Notes under the pieces: model-generated
Told to the model about the DNA's origin: nothing
Databases searched by the model: none
What the model saw: only the letters and a program-made list of their open reading frames with translations
Program-made: the position numbers and the translations under genes
Part shown: positions 1 through 5,347 of the stretch, piece after piece
How positions within the stretch are numbered: position 1 is the stretch's first letter
Layout of the letters: the number at the start of each line of letters is the position of its first letter
Source: Candidatus Sulfotelmatobacter sp.
GTDB lineage: Bacteria > Acidobacteriota > Terriglobia > Terriglobales > Acidobacteriaceae
NCBI GenBank assembly: GCA_030045935.1
Contig: JASIEN010000179.1
Span: 1-5,347, forward strand
DNA length: 5,347 nucleotides
Reading direction: 5' to 3'

Positions 1-4
1 CTAG

Positions 5-79
5 TTAAAGATCGCCCGGCTCCAACCCACAGAACCCCACAGAGCCGTTACCCCAGACGGCAGGGGCCGGGCGCTTTAA
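5..79. repeat. Long GC-rich inverted repeat (stem-loop)
   Basis: TTAAAG (5-10) pairs with CTTTAA (74-79). After a 2-base bulge (AT, 11-12), CGCCCGGC (13-20) pairs with GCCGGGCG (66-73), and the stem continues through a T-G wobble and two C-G pairs (21-23 with 63-65). This gives about 17 base pairs. The loop holds a second hairpin, GCCGT (44-48) with ACGGC (57-61), and a 10-base tandem repeat of the form AACCCACAG/AACCCCACAG (24-41). There is no run of T on either side, so it does not look like a standard intrinsic terminator. It may be a terminator-like end of an upstream gene, a REP-type element or a structured RNA. Confidence 0.5.
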
Positions 80-105
80 AGCCTAAAGCTCAAGACTTTT
101 AGCCT

Positions 106-328
106 TTAGCTCTTGGCACTAGCTTTCTGCCTCAGTTCTCAGCTTCCTTCTCACCGCTTGGTTCGTCTGTTGTTGTTTCGCGTGTCAGCCCGTGGACACC
201 GTGTTGGAAGTGACACGTGCAAAGCCCTGCCGTTGAAAGAGCAAGTCTATTACTGCCAGTTACATGAAAGGTTGGGACCCTTCGTGCTCTAAACCATTCC
301 ATGAGACGGAGCTCGAGCTAAGAGCTAA
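106..328. repeat. Inverted AAGAGCTAA motifs flanking the spacer
   Basis: TTAGCTCTT at 106-114 is the exact reverse complement of AAGAGCTAA at 320-328. Each arm sits in a cluster of related words: the left arm is preceded by AAAGCTC and TTTAGCC, and the right arm contains GAGCTAA twice in tandem (315-328). The two clusters face each other across about 205 bases. They could be the ends of a small non-coding insertion, or independent copies of a spacer motif that is frequent in this genome. Nine bases is too little to decide. Confidence 0.3.
179..219. promoter_or_regulatory. Possible operator: GTGTCA/TGACAC dyad
   Basis: CGTGTCA (181-187) is a perfect inverted repeat of TGACACG (211-217), and the stem can be extended to 179-219 with one wobble pair. 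Between the arms lies a further near-palindrome, GTGGACAC (192-199). The GACAC/GTGTC word therefore appears several times in about 40 bases, roughly 140 bases before the first gene. This layout suits a binding site for a dimeric regulator, but no regulator can be named and a chance dyad is possible. Confidence 0.3.
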
Positions 329-359
329 GCGCCAGAAGCTGTAAGCCCGGGGGGCGATT

Positions 360-542
360 ATGCAAATGTTGATGACACTTATAGCGGTCGTTGCGGGCCT
401 GATTTTTTCAATTGCTGTGGCATTGCTGGCCGAAGAATTGATCTTCGGGCAGGTCTTCCGGGTGTTCTTTGCACGTCAGAACGCGACGCCGCACGCTTCG
501 AAGTTAGTTCCCGCGGCAGCGAAAACCGGGCAGAAGGGCTAA
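360..542 (+). CDS. Small single-pass membrane protein, unknown function
   Basis: A 60-residue protein that I do not recognise. Residues about 4-24 form one hydrophobic membrane helix without charges. It is followed by an acidic and aromatic juxtamembrane stretch (AEELIFGQVFRVFF, residues 24-37) and a polar Ala/Lys-rich tail ending in KTGQKG. There is no signal-peptidase motif I would trust. The ATG at 360 is preceded by a run of six G (349-354, 5-base gap), a modest ribosome site; in-frame ATGs at 366 and 372 are alternatives and would leave most of the helix intact. It ends 44 bases before the SPFH gene and is probably cotranscribed with it. Its first 35 residues can be laid without gaps on the N-terminus of the SPFH protein (shared M1, L4, L23, L27 and R34, with E/D26, V/L32 and F/Y33 similar). 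A role as partner or assembly factor of that protein is a guess. Confidence 0.6.
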   Translation: MQMLMTLIAVVAGLIFSIAVALLAEELIFGQVFRVFFARQNATPHASKLVPAAAKTGQKG

Positions 543-572
543 GGCGCGAATCGAAGTGAGCGTCACCAGCGC

Positions 573-580
573 AGAGGAGA
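573..580 (+). promoter_or_regulatory. Ribosome binding site of the SPFH gene
   Basis: AGAGGAGA lies 6 bases before the ATG at 587. It is a strong Shine-Dalgarno match and fixes this start rather than the downstream in-frame ATGs at codons 9 and 15. Confidence 0.75.
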
Positions 581-586
581 ACGACA

Positions 587-1963
587 ATGCTGGCATTGAA
601 GTATTTCTTGATGGCAGGCGGGTTCGTGATGATCGCCGCGGCTGCGGGCATACTGAGCTACGACCTGTATGGCGAGTGGCTGTACCGGCGAGTTCTCGAA
701 AGCCCCCGCGACTCCGGAGCCGCCGTGCCGGTTGTGGTCCGCTGGCGCACTTCGCTGGCATTGGCCATGCTGTCCTGGGGGCCGTTGCTCCTGGCTTTCA
801 GCATCGTGATCGTGCCCAGTGGAATGGCGGCTGTCCGCGTCAGCCAAATTAGCGGATCTCTGCCGGGAACGCTTTATCCCGGAGCACACCTGGTTGTGCC
901 TCTGGTTGAGGACGTGGCGCTATTCGACATCCGAGACCAAATCTTCACTACCAGTGTCTTAGAAGATGGAGGTGTGGCCGCAAAAAATGCTTCGGCCAAG
1001 ACACAGTTTCTTGATGTCCAGGCAAGAGAAGGGCTGACACTCGGACTCGCGATTACGGTGCGCTATCGGCTGGACGCGAAGAAGCTGGACTACATTAAGG
1101 CGAATTTGCCCCGCCCCGTCGAGAGGGAGATCGTGCCACCGGTCGTGGCCAGTGCGTGGCGTGAAATCGTGCCGAATTACACGGTGCGTGACGTTTTTTC
1201 AGCGAAGCGCGAGGAGGTGAGGCAGCGGGCTGGGGCCTTGATTACGCAGAAGCTGGGCGCCGATGGGATCGTGGTGAAGGAAGTAATGCTTCGTGACATC
1301 CAATTGCCGCCCGAGTATGCGAAGGGCCTGGAGCAGTTGCTGCTGAAGGAGCAAGAAAATGATCGCATGGGAGTGGAAACTGAATTGAAGGCCAAGCAAG
1401 TGAAGATTGCCGAGTATGAGGCTGAGGCTGCCAAGGTTCAGCAGATCAAGGCGGCCGAAGGCGAGGCGCAGGCCCACGTGTTGCAGGCAAAGGGTGAAGC
1501 CGATGCGATGCAATATACATTGCCACTGAAGCAGAAACAGATCGAGCAGAGCCGGCTGGAAGCGCAGGCCCACAAAGAAGCTACGATTCAGAACGCCGAA
1601 GCCGATGCGCAGGCGAAAGTGATCGACAGCAAGGCGGAAAGCGAGCGGCGCAAAGTGCTGGCGGATGCAGAAGCACAAGCGAAGATTATTGACAGTAAGG
1701 CCGAAAGTGAGAAACGGAAAGTGTTGGCAGAAGCCGAAGCAGAGCGCATCCGCGTAGTCGCGGCAGCCGATGCGCAGCGACTGCAGGGAGAATCAGCGAT
1801 TTTGAAGGACAATCCGCTGCTGATCAACAAGATTGTCGCCGAGCGGCTATCGGACAAGCTGCAGATCATGATGGTGCCGGCGGATGGCAAGTACTTCTTC
1901 GCGAATGACGTTTTGCGCAGCATGAGCGTGCCGAACCAGAGCAGTCAAACGGAGCAACGGTAG
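587..1963 (+). CDS. SPFH/band-7 domain membrane protein (prohibitin/HflK-like)
   Basis: This 458-residue protein belongs to the stomatin/prohibitin/flotillin/HflK superfamily, whose members assemble into large membrane-bound rings or cages and organise membrane domains or control membrane proteases. Two membrane helices are visible (residues about 8-25 and 55-76), where HflK and HflC have one. The SPFH domain follows from about 77: VPSGMAAVRV, then YPGAHLVVPLVEDVALFDIRDQ (97-118), matching the family pattern of PG-h-h-PF-D-V-FD-R. Residues about 245-400 are a long coiled coil rich in Ala, Glu, Lys and Gln. It contains a nearly perfect 22-residue tandem repeat (341-362 and 363-384), that is, two pairs of 11-residue units. 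The C-terminus (DNPLLINKIVAERL, then a beta-like stretch to 440) resembles the closing segment of prohibitin-like proteins. No protease or NfeD-type partner gene is in the window, so the exact role is unknown. The cytoplasmic or periplasmic side of the cage cannot be fixed from sequence alone. Confidence 0.9.
   Translation: MLALKYFLMAGGFVMIAAAAGILSYDLYGEWLYRRVLESPRDSGAAVPVVVRWRTSLALAMLSWGPLLLAFSIVIVPSGMAAVRVSQISGSLPGTLYPGAHLVVPLVEDVALFDIRDQIFTTSVLEDGGVAAKNASAKTQFLDVQAREGLTLGLAITVRYRLDAKKLDYIKANLPRPVEREIVPPVVASAWREIVPNYTVRDVFSAKREEVRQRAGALITQKLGADGIVVKEVMLRDIQLPPEYAKGLEQLLLKEQENDRMGVETELKAKQVKIAEYEAEAAKVQQIKAAEGEAQAHVLQAKGEADAMQYTLPLKQKQIEQSRLEAQAHKEATIQNAEADAQAKVIDSKAESERRKVLADAEAQAKIIDSKAESEKRKVLAEAEAERIRVVAAADAQRLQGESAILKDNPLLINKIVAERLSDKLQIMMVPADGKYFFANDVLRSMSVPNQSSQTEQR
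1607..1738 (+). repeat. 66-bp tandem duplication in the SPFH coiled coil
   Basis: Two adjacent 66-bp units (1607-1672 and 1673-1738) encode residues 341-362 and 363-384. By hand count 19 of 22 residues are identical (changes V/I, R/K, D/E, all conservative), while 17 of 66 bases differ, 11 of them in codons that still specify the same residue. Each unit is two 11-residue blocks, AQAKxIDSKAE and SExRKVLAxAE, as expected for the hendecad coiled coil of SPFH cages. Confidence 0.85.
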
Positions 1964-2006
1964 ATCGTCGCTGCATCCGGTTGTGGTGAGATATGATGCG
2001 AACAAT

Positions 2007-2025
2007 CCCGCAATCTGCGGGAGAG
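2007..2025 (+). promoter_or_regulatory. Hairpin overlapping the kinase ribosome binding site
   Basis: CCCGCA (2007-2012) and TGCGGG (2016-2021) form a perfect 6-bp stem with a 3-base loop. The right arm supplies the first three bases of GGGAGAG (2019-2025), the Shine-Dalgarno match that lies 9 bases before the ATG at 2035. Folding of the RNA would therefore partly hide the ribosome site. No T-run follows, so it is not a terminator. TATGAT at 1992-1997 resembles a -10 box, but no good -35 lies at 16-18 bases, so an internal promoter is only a possibility. Confidence 0.4.
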
Positions 2026-2034
2026 TGCACGCCC

Positions 2035-3924
2035 ATGACGTTTCGCCGCAAACTGTTGCTGGTTTTTTCGGTGACTGTGTGTGTTTCGGTGCTGGCAGTC
2101 ACACTGCTGGTTTCGGCAGTCACGCGGCGGGCATTCGATCGCAGCGAAGATGAACGAACCGCGGGGTTGGTCGCTCAGTTCCAGCGTGAATTCAATCATC
2201 AAGGCGAGGGCGTAGTGCGGCGGGTCGAGGCGGTTGCCCGCTCTGAATCGGTGAGCCGCATGGCAGCCGCTCTCAATCGCAAGCCTGCCGATGACGGGCC
2301 CTATTTCGAGTCCGCGAAAACAGCCGGGGAAAACGCGCAACTCGATTTCCTCGAATTCATACAGAGCGACGGGAACATTGTTTCCTCTGCGCAATGGCCG
2401 GCAAAATTTGGCTATCCTGAGACTGCGATCGCGAGCCTGGCTGCTTCGGCTGATCAAGGGCCGTTTCTGAAACAGGAGGAATTACAGCAGGGAACAGTTC
2501 TAGGGTTATTCGCAGTGCGAGCGGTGGGCGCTGCAGAAAACCCCATATACGTTGTTGGCGGCCGCCGTCTGGATAAAGACTTTCTTGCTTCTCTTGATGT
2601 GCTGGCAGGTATGCGCGCCCTGCTTTATCAGAACCGGGGCGAGCGGTTCTCACGGGAAATGTTCGTCGATCCCTCCGTTCCAAATGGCGACACCAAGCAT
2701 CCCGCAGACAAATTGCAGGCTCTGATCGATGCCGTGCGCCAGTCGAATCAGGAAAGCGCTGCGATTGTGCACTGGTCGAATAATGCCGCCGAAGATGAAC
2801 TTTTTCACGCGATTCCTTTGATGGGCCCCGGTCACAAAAATCGTCCCTTGCTGGGCATTCTGTTGATCGGGAATTCGCGCCGGGCTTATGTTCAGCTGAT
2901 GCGGCGAATCCGGTTTGCGGCGCTGATGGCGGGGGGCGGCGGCATTCTGCTGGCGATTCTTCTCAGCAGCTGGGCGGCGGCGCGCGTGACCCGTCCGGTG
3001 GAGCAACTTGCGGCTGCGGCCAGAGAAGTTGGCGGTGGAAACTGGAACGTGCGCGTGGATGCCACTGGCCATGACGAATTAGCGCAACTGGCTGATTCGT
3101 TTAATCATATGACCGCGGAGTTGCTCGCCCAGCGCGAGCGGTTATTACAAGCTGAGCGGGTTGCTGCATGGCGCGAGCTAGCGCGGCGTCTGGCGCATGA
3201 ACTGAAAAACCCGCTTTTCCCACTGCAACTCACCATGGAAAATCTGATTCGCGCGCGGCAGCAGGGCCCTTCGTCCTCCAGTTCAGGGCAGGCCCCTTCG
3301 CCGGACGGCTCAGGGCATGCTATGGAGCAGTTCGACGAAGTTTTTCGGGAAAGTGCAAGAACGCTTCTGGCCGAGATCGCGAACTTGAAGGAAATCATCA
3401 ACCGCTTTAGCGATTTTGCCAGAATGCCGCAGCCGCGGTTGCGGAGCGTGCAGTTGAATGAGGTGGTGCGCGGTGCCTCGCAACTTTTCCGGGCGCGCTT
3501 TGTCGCGGCTGAACATTCAAAGATCGTTTGCGATCTGGATCTTGACCCGTGTCTGCCGCCTGTGTCAGCCGATCCTGAGCTGATGCATCGAGCGATTTCG
3601 AATCTGGTGCTGAACGCGGTCGATGCCATGCCGCAAGGCGGCAAGCTGACCCTGCGCACCAGGGCGAATGATGGCAAGGTGATAATTGAGGTTGCCGATT
3701 CCGGCGCGGGATTGACGCCGGAGGAATGTGAGCGCATCTTCACCCCTTATTACACAAGCAAACAGCATGGCACGGGGCTTGGCTTGGCGATTGTGCAATC
3801 TGTAGTCAGCGACCATGGAGGAAGAATTCGTGTGCAGAGCGAACCGGGACATGGCACCAGCTTTGTGGTCGAATTGCCGCGGAACGTAAATCAGGAACTC
3901 GAACAGACTGCGGCAGGGGTCTAG
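2035..3924 (+). CDS. NtrY-like membrane sensor histidine kinase
   Basis: This 629-residue kinase autophosphorylates on His and passes the phosphate to the regulator encoded next. Membrane helices at about 7-29 and 294-315 enclose a periplasmic sensor region of roughly 260 residues with Cache-like wording. HAMP follows (about 314-365, TRPVEQL at 319-325). The DHp H-box is HELKNP with His388. The second DHp helix ends in FSDFARMPQP, a signature of NtrY-type kinases. The ATPase has an N-box (NLVLNAVDAM, Asn527), G1 (DSGAGL, from Asp555) and G2 (GTGLGL, 579-584), all intact. No PAS domain lies between HAMP and DHp, so it is shorter than classical NtrY. Residues 411-428 are a repeat-derived Ser/Pro/Gly insert in the DHp loop. 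I chose ATG 2035 for its Shine-Dalgarno GGGAGAG and because RRK then directly precedes the first helix. ATG 1996, with GGTGAG 5 bases upstream, is an alternative adding 13 residues. The stimulus is unknown. Confidence 0.9.
   Translation: MTFRRKLLLVFSVTVCVSVLAVTLLVSAVTRRAFDRSEDERTAGLVAQFQREFNHQGEGVVRRVEAVARSESVSRMAAALNRKPADDGPYFESAKTAGENAQLDFLEFIQSDGNIVSSAQWPAKFGYPETAIASLAASADQGPFLKQEELQQGTVLGLFAVRAVGAAENPIYVVGGRRLDKDFLASLDVLAGMRALLYQNRGERFSREMFVDPSVPNGDTKHPADKLQALIDAVRQSNQESAAIVHWSNNAAEDELFHAIPLMGPGHKNRPLLGILLIGNSRRAYVQLMRRIRFAALMAGGGGILLAILLSSWAAARVTRPVEQLAAAAREVGGGNWNVRVDATGHDELAQLADSFNHMTAELLAQRERLLQAERVAAWRELARRLAHELKNPLFPLQLTMENLIRARQQGPSSSSSGQAPSPDGSGHAMEQFDEVFRESARTLLAEIANLKEIINRFSDFARMPQPRLRSVQLNEVVRGASQLFRARFVAAEHSKIVCDLDLDPCLPPVSADPELMHRAISNLVLNAVDAMPQGGKLTLRTRANDGKVIIEVADSGAGLTPEECERIFTPYYTSKQHGTGLGLAIVQSVVSDHGGRIRVQSEPGHGTSFVVELPRNVNQELEQTAAGV
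3265..3318 (+). repeat. In-frame 2 x 27-bp CCCTTCG-N9-TCAGGGCA repeat
   Basis: Two units with an exact 27-base period lie inside the kinase gene: 3265-3291 and 3292-3318. The outer parts are shared (CCCTTCG at 3267-3273 and 3294-3300; TCAGGGCA at 3283-3290 and 3310-3317), while the 9-base cores differ (TCCTCCAGT versus CCGGACGGC). GCCCT and AGGGC make each unit partly palindromic. In the kinase frame they read GPSSSSSGQ and APSPDGSGH; on the other strand they read CPEPSGEGA and CPELEDEGP. From memory, this matches a widespread family of short interspersed repeats of the CCCTTCGACAAGCTCAGGGCA type, found in Chloroflexi, Acidobacteria and other environmental bacteria. I could not run a search to confirm that. 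Confidence 0.75.
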
Positions 3925-3928
3925 GAGG
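3923..3928 (+). promoter_or_regulatory. Ribosome binding site deciding a CTG start
   Basis: AGGAGG, a full Shine-Dalgarno match, overlaps the kinase stop codon TAG (3922-3924) and lies 5 bases before CTG at 3934. The only other start codon nearby, TTG at 3955, is 26 bases away, too far for this site. Confidence 0.75.
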
Positions 3929-3933
3929 AGCCG

Positions 3934-5331
3934 CTGGCAGCCAAAGCGCATCTTTTGATTGTCGACGATGACCCGAATACGCTGGCGTCGCTGGCGCGCG
4001 CATTTCGTCTCGCCGGACATGAGGCCGCTGTGTGCGACAACCCGGGGAAAGCAATAGAACTGGCCAGGGCGCAGAATTTCGACGTGATCTTTTCCGATGT
4101 GGTGATGCCTGGGAAAAATGGCATCGCTTTGCTGGAGGAACTCAAAGCGCAAGGGGTTGCTTCCCCGGTTGTCATGATGTCAGGCCAGGCCGATATTGAA
4201 ATGGCCGTGCAGGCAACACGGCTTGGCGCGCTCGACTTTCTGGAAAAGCCAACCTCTACCGAGAAGCTGCTGGTGACCGTCGAGAATGCGCTGAAACTGC
4301 GCCGTCTGGAAACCGAAAACCGGCAGCTCAAACAGCGTTTAGGCAAGCATGAAATTGTCTGGCAGGGCGCGGCCATGCAGCTGGTCATGGCACAGCTGGA
4401 TCGCGTTGCCGCCAGCGAGACGCGCGTCTGCATACTGGGCGACACGGGCACAGGAAAGGAGCTCGTGGCACGCACCATTCATGAGCGCAGCCCGCGCGCA
4501 GGCGGACCGTTTATAACGCTCAACTGCGCGGCCGTTCCTGTCGAGCTGATTGAATCCGAGCTTTTTGGACACGAAAAAGGTTCGTTTACCGGCGCCGCAG
4601 GCCGCCATATCGGCAAGTTCGAGCAGGCCCATCGCGGCACGATTTTTCTCGATGAAATCGGTGACATGCCGCTCGCCATGCAGGCCAAATTACTGCGCGT
4701 TCTCGAAGGAGGAGAAGTGGAGCGCGTTGGCGGAGACAAGCCCGTAAGCACGGATGTACGCGTAATCGTGGCCACGCATCGTGATCTCGAAGCGCGCGTG
4801 CGCGAGGAAAAATTCCGCCGCGATCTTTTTCATCGGATTTATGTATTCCCCCTTGTGCTCCCGCCTTTGCGCGAACGCCGCGACGATATTCCGGCGCTGG
4901 TCGCGCACTTCGCGGCGCAGGTTTGCGCGCAGAATGGATGGAAGCCGGTGCAGTTCAGTGCGGAAGCCATGCAGGCTTTGCAGTCCTATGCCTGGCCGGG
5001 GAATGTGCGTGAACTGCGTAATATGGTGGAGCGTTTGATGCTGCTGGCGGCGAATGGTGAAGTTGACCTGGCCACCGTGGAGCTGGCTTTGCCGAAAACC
5101 GGCGCTACGGGCGCTTTGGAAGCTGCTGCATTTTCCTCGGGGTCGCTGGCCAATCGCGTTGATGCATTCGAGCGTGATGTTATTCTGGCGGAACTCAAGC
5201 GCAGCCATTCAAACGTAACTCTCGCCGCCAAGTCGTTGGGTATGGAGCGCAGCCATCTGTACAAGAAGGCTGAGCAATTGGGCATTGATATGAGGTCGAT
5301 CCGGCGCGAACAAGAGTCGGTCGCGGAGTAA
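3934..5331 (+). CDS. NtrX/NtrC-like sigma-54-activating response regulator
   Basis: This 465-residue regulator, counted from CTG 3934, is the likely partner of the kinase. The receiver domain (1-125) has the acidic patch D11-D13, phospho-acceptor Asp55 in SDVVMPG, Ser83 and Lys105 (EKP). The AAA+ domain carries Walker A GDTGTGKE (169-176), the sigma-54 contact loop GSFTGA (216-221, Ser in place of the usual Ala, key Thr219 kept), Walker B FLDEIGDM (Asp240, Glu241), the arginine-rich FRRDLFHRI, and WPGNVREL. A Fis-type helix-turn-helix closes the protein (about 420-453); NVTLAAKSLGMERSHLYKK resembles NtrX more than NtrC. It should activate sigma-54 promoters as an oligomer when phosphorylated. 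A start at TTG 3955 would remove the first residues of beta-strand 1 (AKAHLLIVDDD) and lacks a ribosome site, so CTG is preferred. No clear sigma-54 promoter was found in the window, so targets are probably elsewhere. Confidence 0.92.
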   Translation: MAAKAHLLIVDDDPNTLASLARAFRLAGHEAAVCDNPGKAIELARAQNFDVIFSDVVMPGKNGIALLEELKAQGVASPVVMMSGQADIEMAVQATRLGALDFLEKPTSTEKLLVTVENALKLRRLETENRQLKQRLGKHEIVWQGAAMQLVMAQLDRVAASETRVCILGDTGTGKELVARTIHERSPRAGGPFITLNCAAVPVELIESELFGHEKGSFTGAAGRHIGKFEQAHRGTIFLDEIGDMPLAMQAKLLRVLEGGEVERVGGDKPVSTDVRVIVATHRDLEARVREEKFRRDLFHRIYVFPLVLPPLRERRDDIPALVAHFAAQVCAQNGWKPVQFSAEAMQALQSYAWPGNVRELRNMVERLMLLAANGEVDLATVELALPKTGATGALEAAAFSSGSLANRVDAFERDVILAELKRSHSNVTLAAKSLGMERSHLYKKAEQLGIDMRSIRREQESVAE

Positions 5332-5347
5332 AGGCTATCTCGGAAAT

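Larger units (their letters stand above)
1..359. other. Non-coding region upstream of the gene cluster
   Basis: No convincing gene lies here on either strand. The longest + strand reading frame beginning with ATG near the 3' end (264-344, 26 codons) has no Shine-Dalgarno sequence. The stretch is built of short repeats typical of spacer DNA: a long imperfect stem (5-79), AGCTAA/TTAGCT motifs near 84-114 and 309-329, a pyrimidine-rich tract (about 121-180) and a GTGTCA/TGACAC dyad. The promoter of the downstream genes should be here, but I could not pick a convincing -35/-10 pair. TTGAAA at 233-238 is a fair -35, yet the best nearby -10 candidates (TATTAC at 248-253, TTACAT at 260-265) are at the wrong spacing. 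Confidence 0.6.

Noticed and set aside
113..130. Sigma-54 promoter-like TTGGCAC followed by CTGC
   Set aside because: The -24 half is good, but GC follows GG after 12 bases instead of the strict 10, and the -12 half is poor.
211..225. Second sigma-54-like site, TGACACG-N4-AAGC
   Set aside because: The spacing is right, but the invariant GG of the -24 element is GA and the -12 half matches weakly.
278..290. CCCTTCGTGCTC, resembling the left half of the repeat in the kinase gene
   Set aside because: There is no TCAGGGCA right half, and a 7-base match alone can be chance.
264..344. 26-codon reading frame ending just before the small membrane protein gene
   Set aside because: There is no ribosome binding site, the composition is not protein-like, and it is partly made of AGCTAA repeat sequence.
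1993..2034. Longer kinase start at the double ATG (1993/1996)
   Set aside because: The added residues are polar and unlike the family, and ATG 2035 has a better spaced ribosome site directly before the RRK-plus-helix start. Initiation at 1996 is not fully excluded.
2071..2123. GTGACTG/CAGTCAC inverted repeat and doubled GGCAGTCAC
   Set aside because: It lies in the first membrane helix of the kinase, where repeated Val/Thr/Ser codons easily create such words.
3105..3743. Long open frame on the minus strand, 212 codons
   Set aside because: It is antisense to the catalytic core of the kinase, has no family features, and comes from the codon bias of the real gene.

Overview
The window holds a compact set of four genes on the + strand, preceded by about 360 bases of non-coding DNA. 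The moderately GC-rich sequence, the AGCTAA-rich spacer DNA and the wording of the kinase and regulator domains suggest a soil-type Acidobacteriota (Terriglobia / Koribacter-like). This taxonomic call is an inference from remembered family features, not a search result.

Layout. Bases 1-359 carry no supportable gene. They contain a long GC-rich inverted repeat (5-79), a pair of inverted AAGAGCTAA motifs (106-114 and 320-328) and a GTGTCA/TGACAC dyad (179-219). Next come a 60-residue single-pass membrane protein of unknown function (360-542) and a 458-residue SPFH/band-7 (prohibitin/HflK-like) membrane protein with two N-terminal membrane segments and a long Ala/Glu/Lys-rich coiled coil (587-1963). 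After a 71-base gap with a small hairpin lie a membrane histidine kinase of the NtrY-like type (2035-3924) and, 9 bases after its stop codon, an NtrX/NtrC-like sigma-54-activating response regulator (3934-5331). The last 16 bases are empty.

How the genes work together. The kinase and regulator form a complete two-component system. It has a periplasmic sensor region, HAMP, a DHp His at residue 388, an intact ATPase, a receiver Asp at residue 55, an AAA+ domain with a GSFTGA sigma-54 contact loop, and a Fis-type DNA-binding helix-turn-helix. The SPFH protein and the small membrane protein just upstream suggest a membrane-related role, for example organising membrane domains or sensing envelope state; that link rests on neighbourhood only.

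Main points of interest: (1) an in-frame 2 x 27-bp interspersed-type repeat (CCCTTCG-N9-TCAGGGCA) sits in the kinase gene and writes an 18-residue Ser/Pro/Gly-rich loop between the two dimerisation helices; (2) the regulator almost certainly starts at a CTG codon; (3) the SPFH coiled coil contains a 22-residue (2 x 11) tandem duplication that has diverged mostly at silent sites; (4) the small protein and the SPFH protein have N-termini that can be aligned without gaps. No wholly new system is evident, and the overall gene content is of recognisable families.
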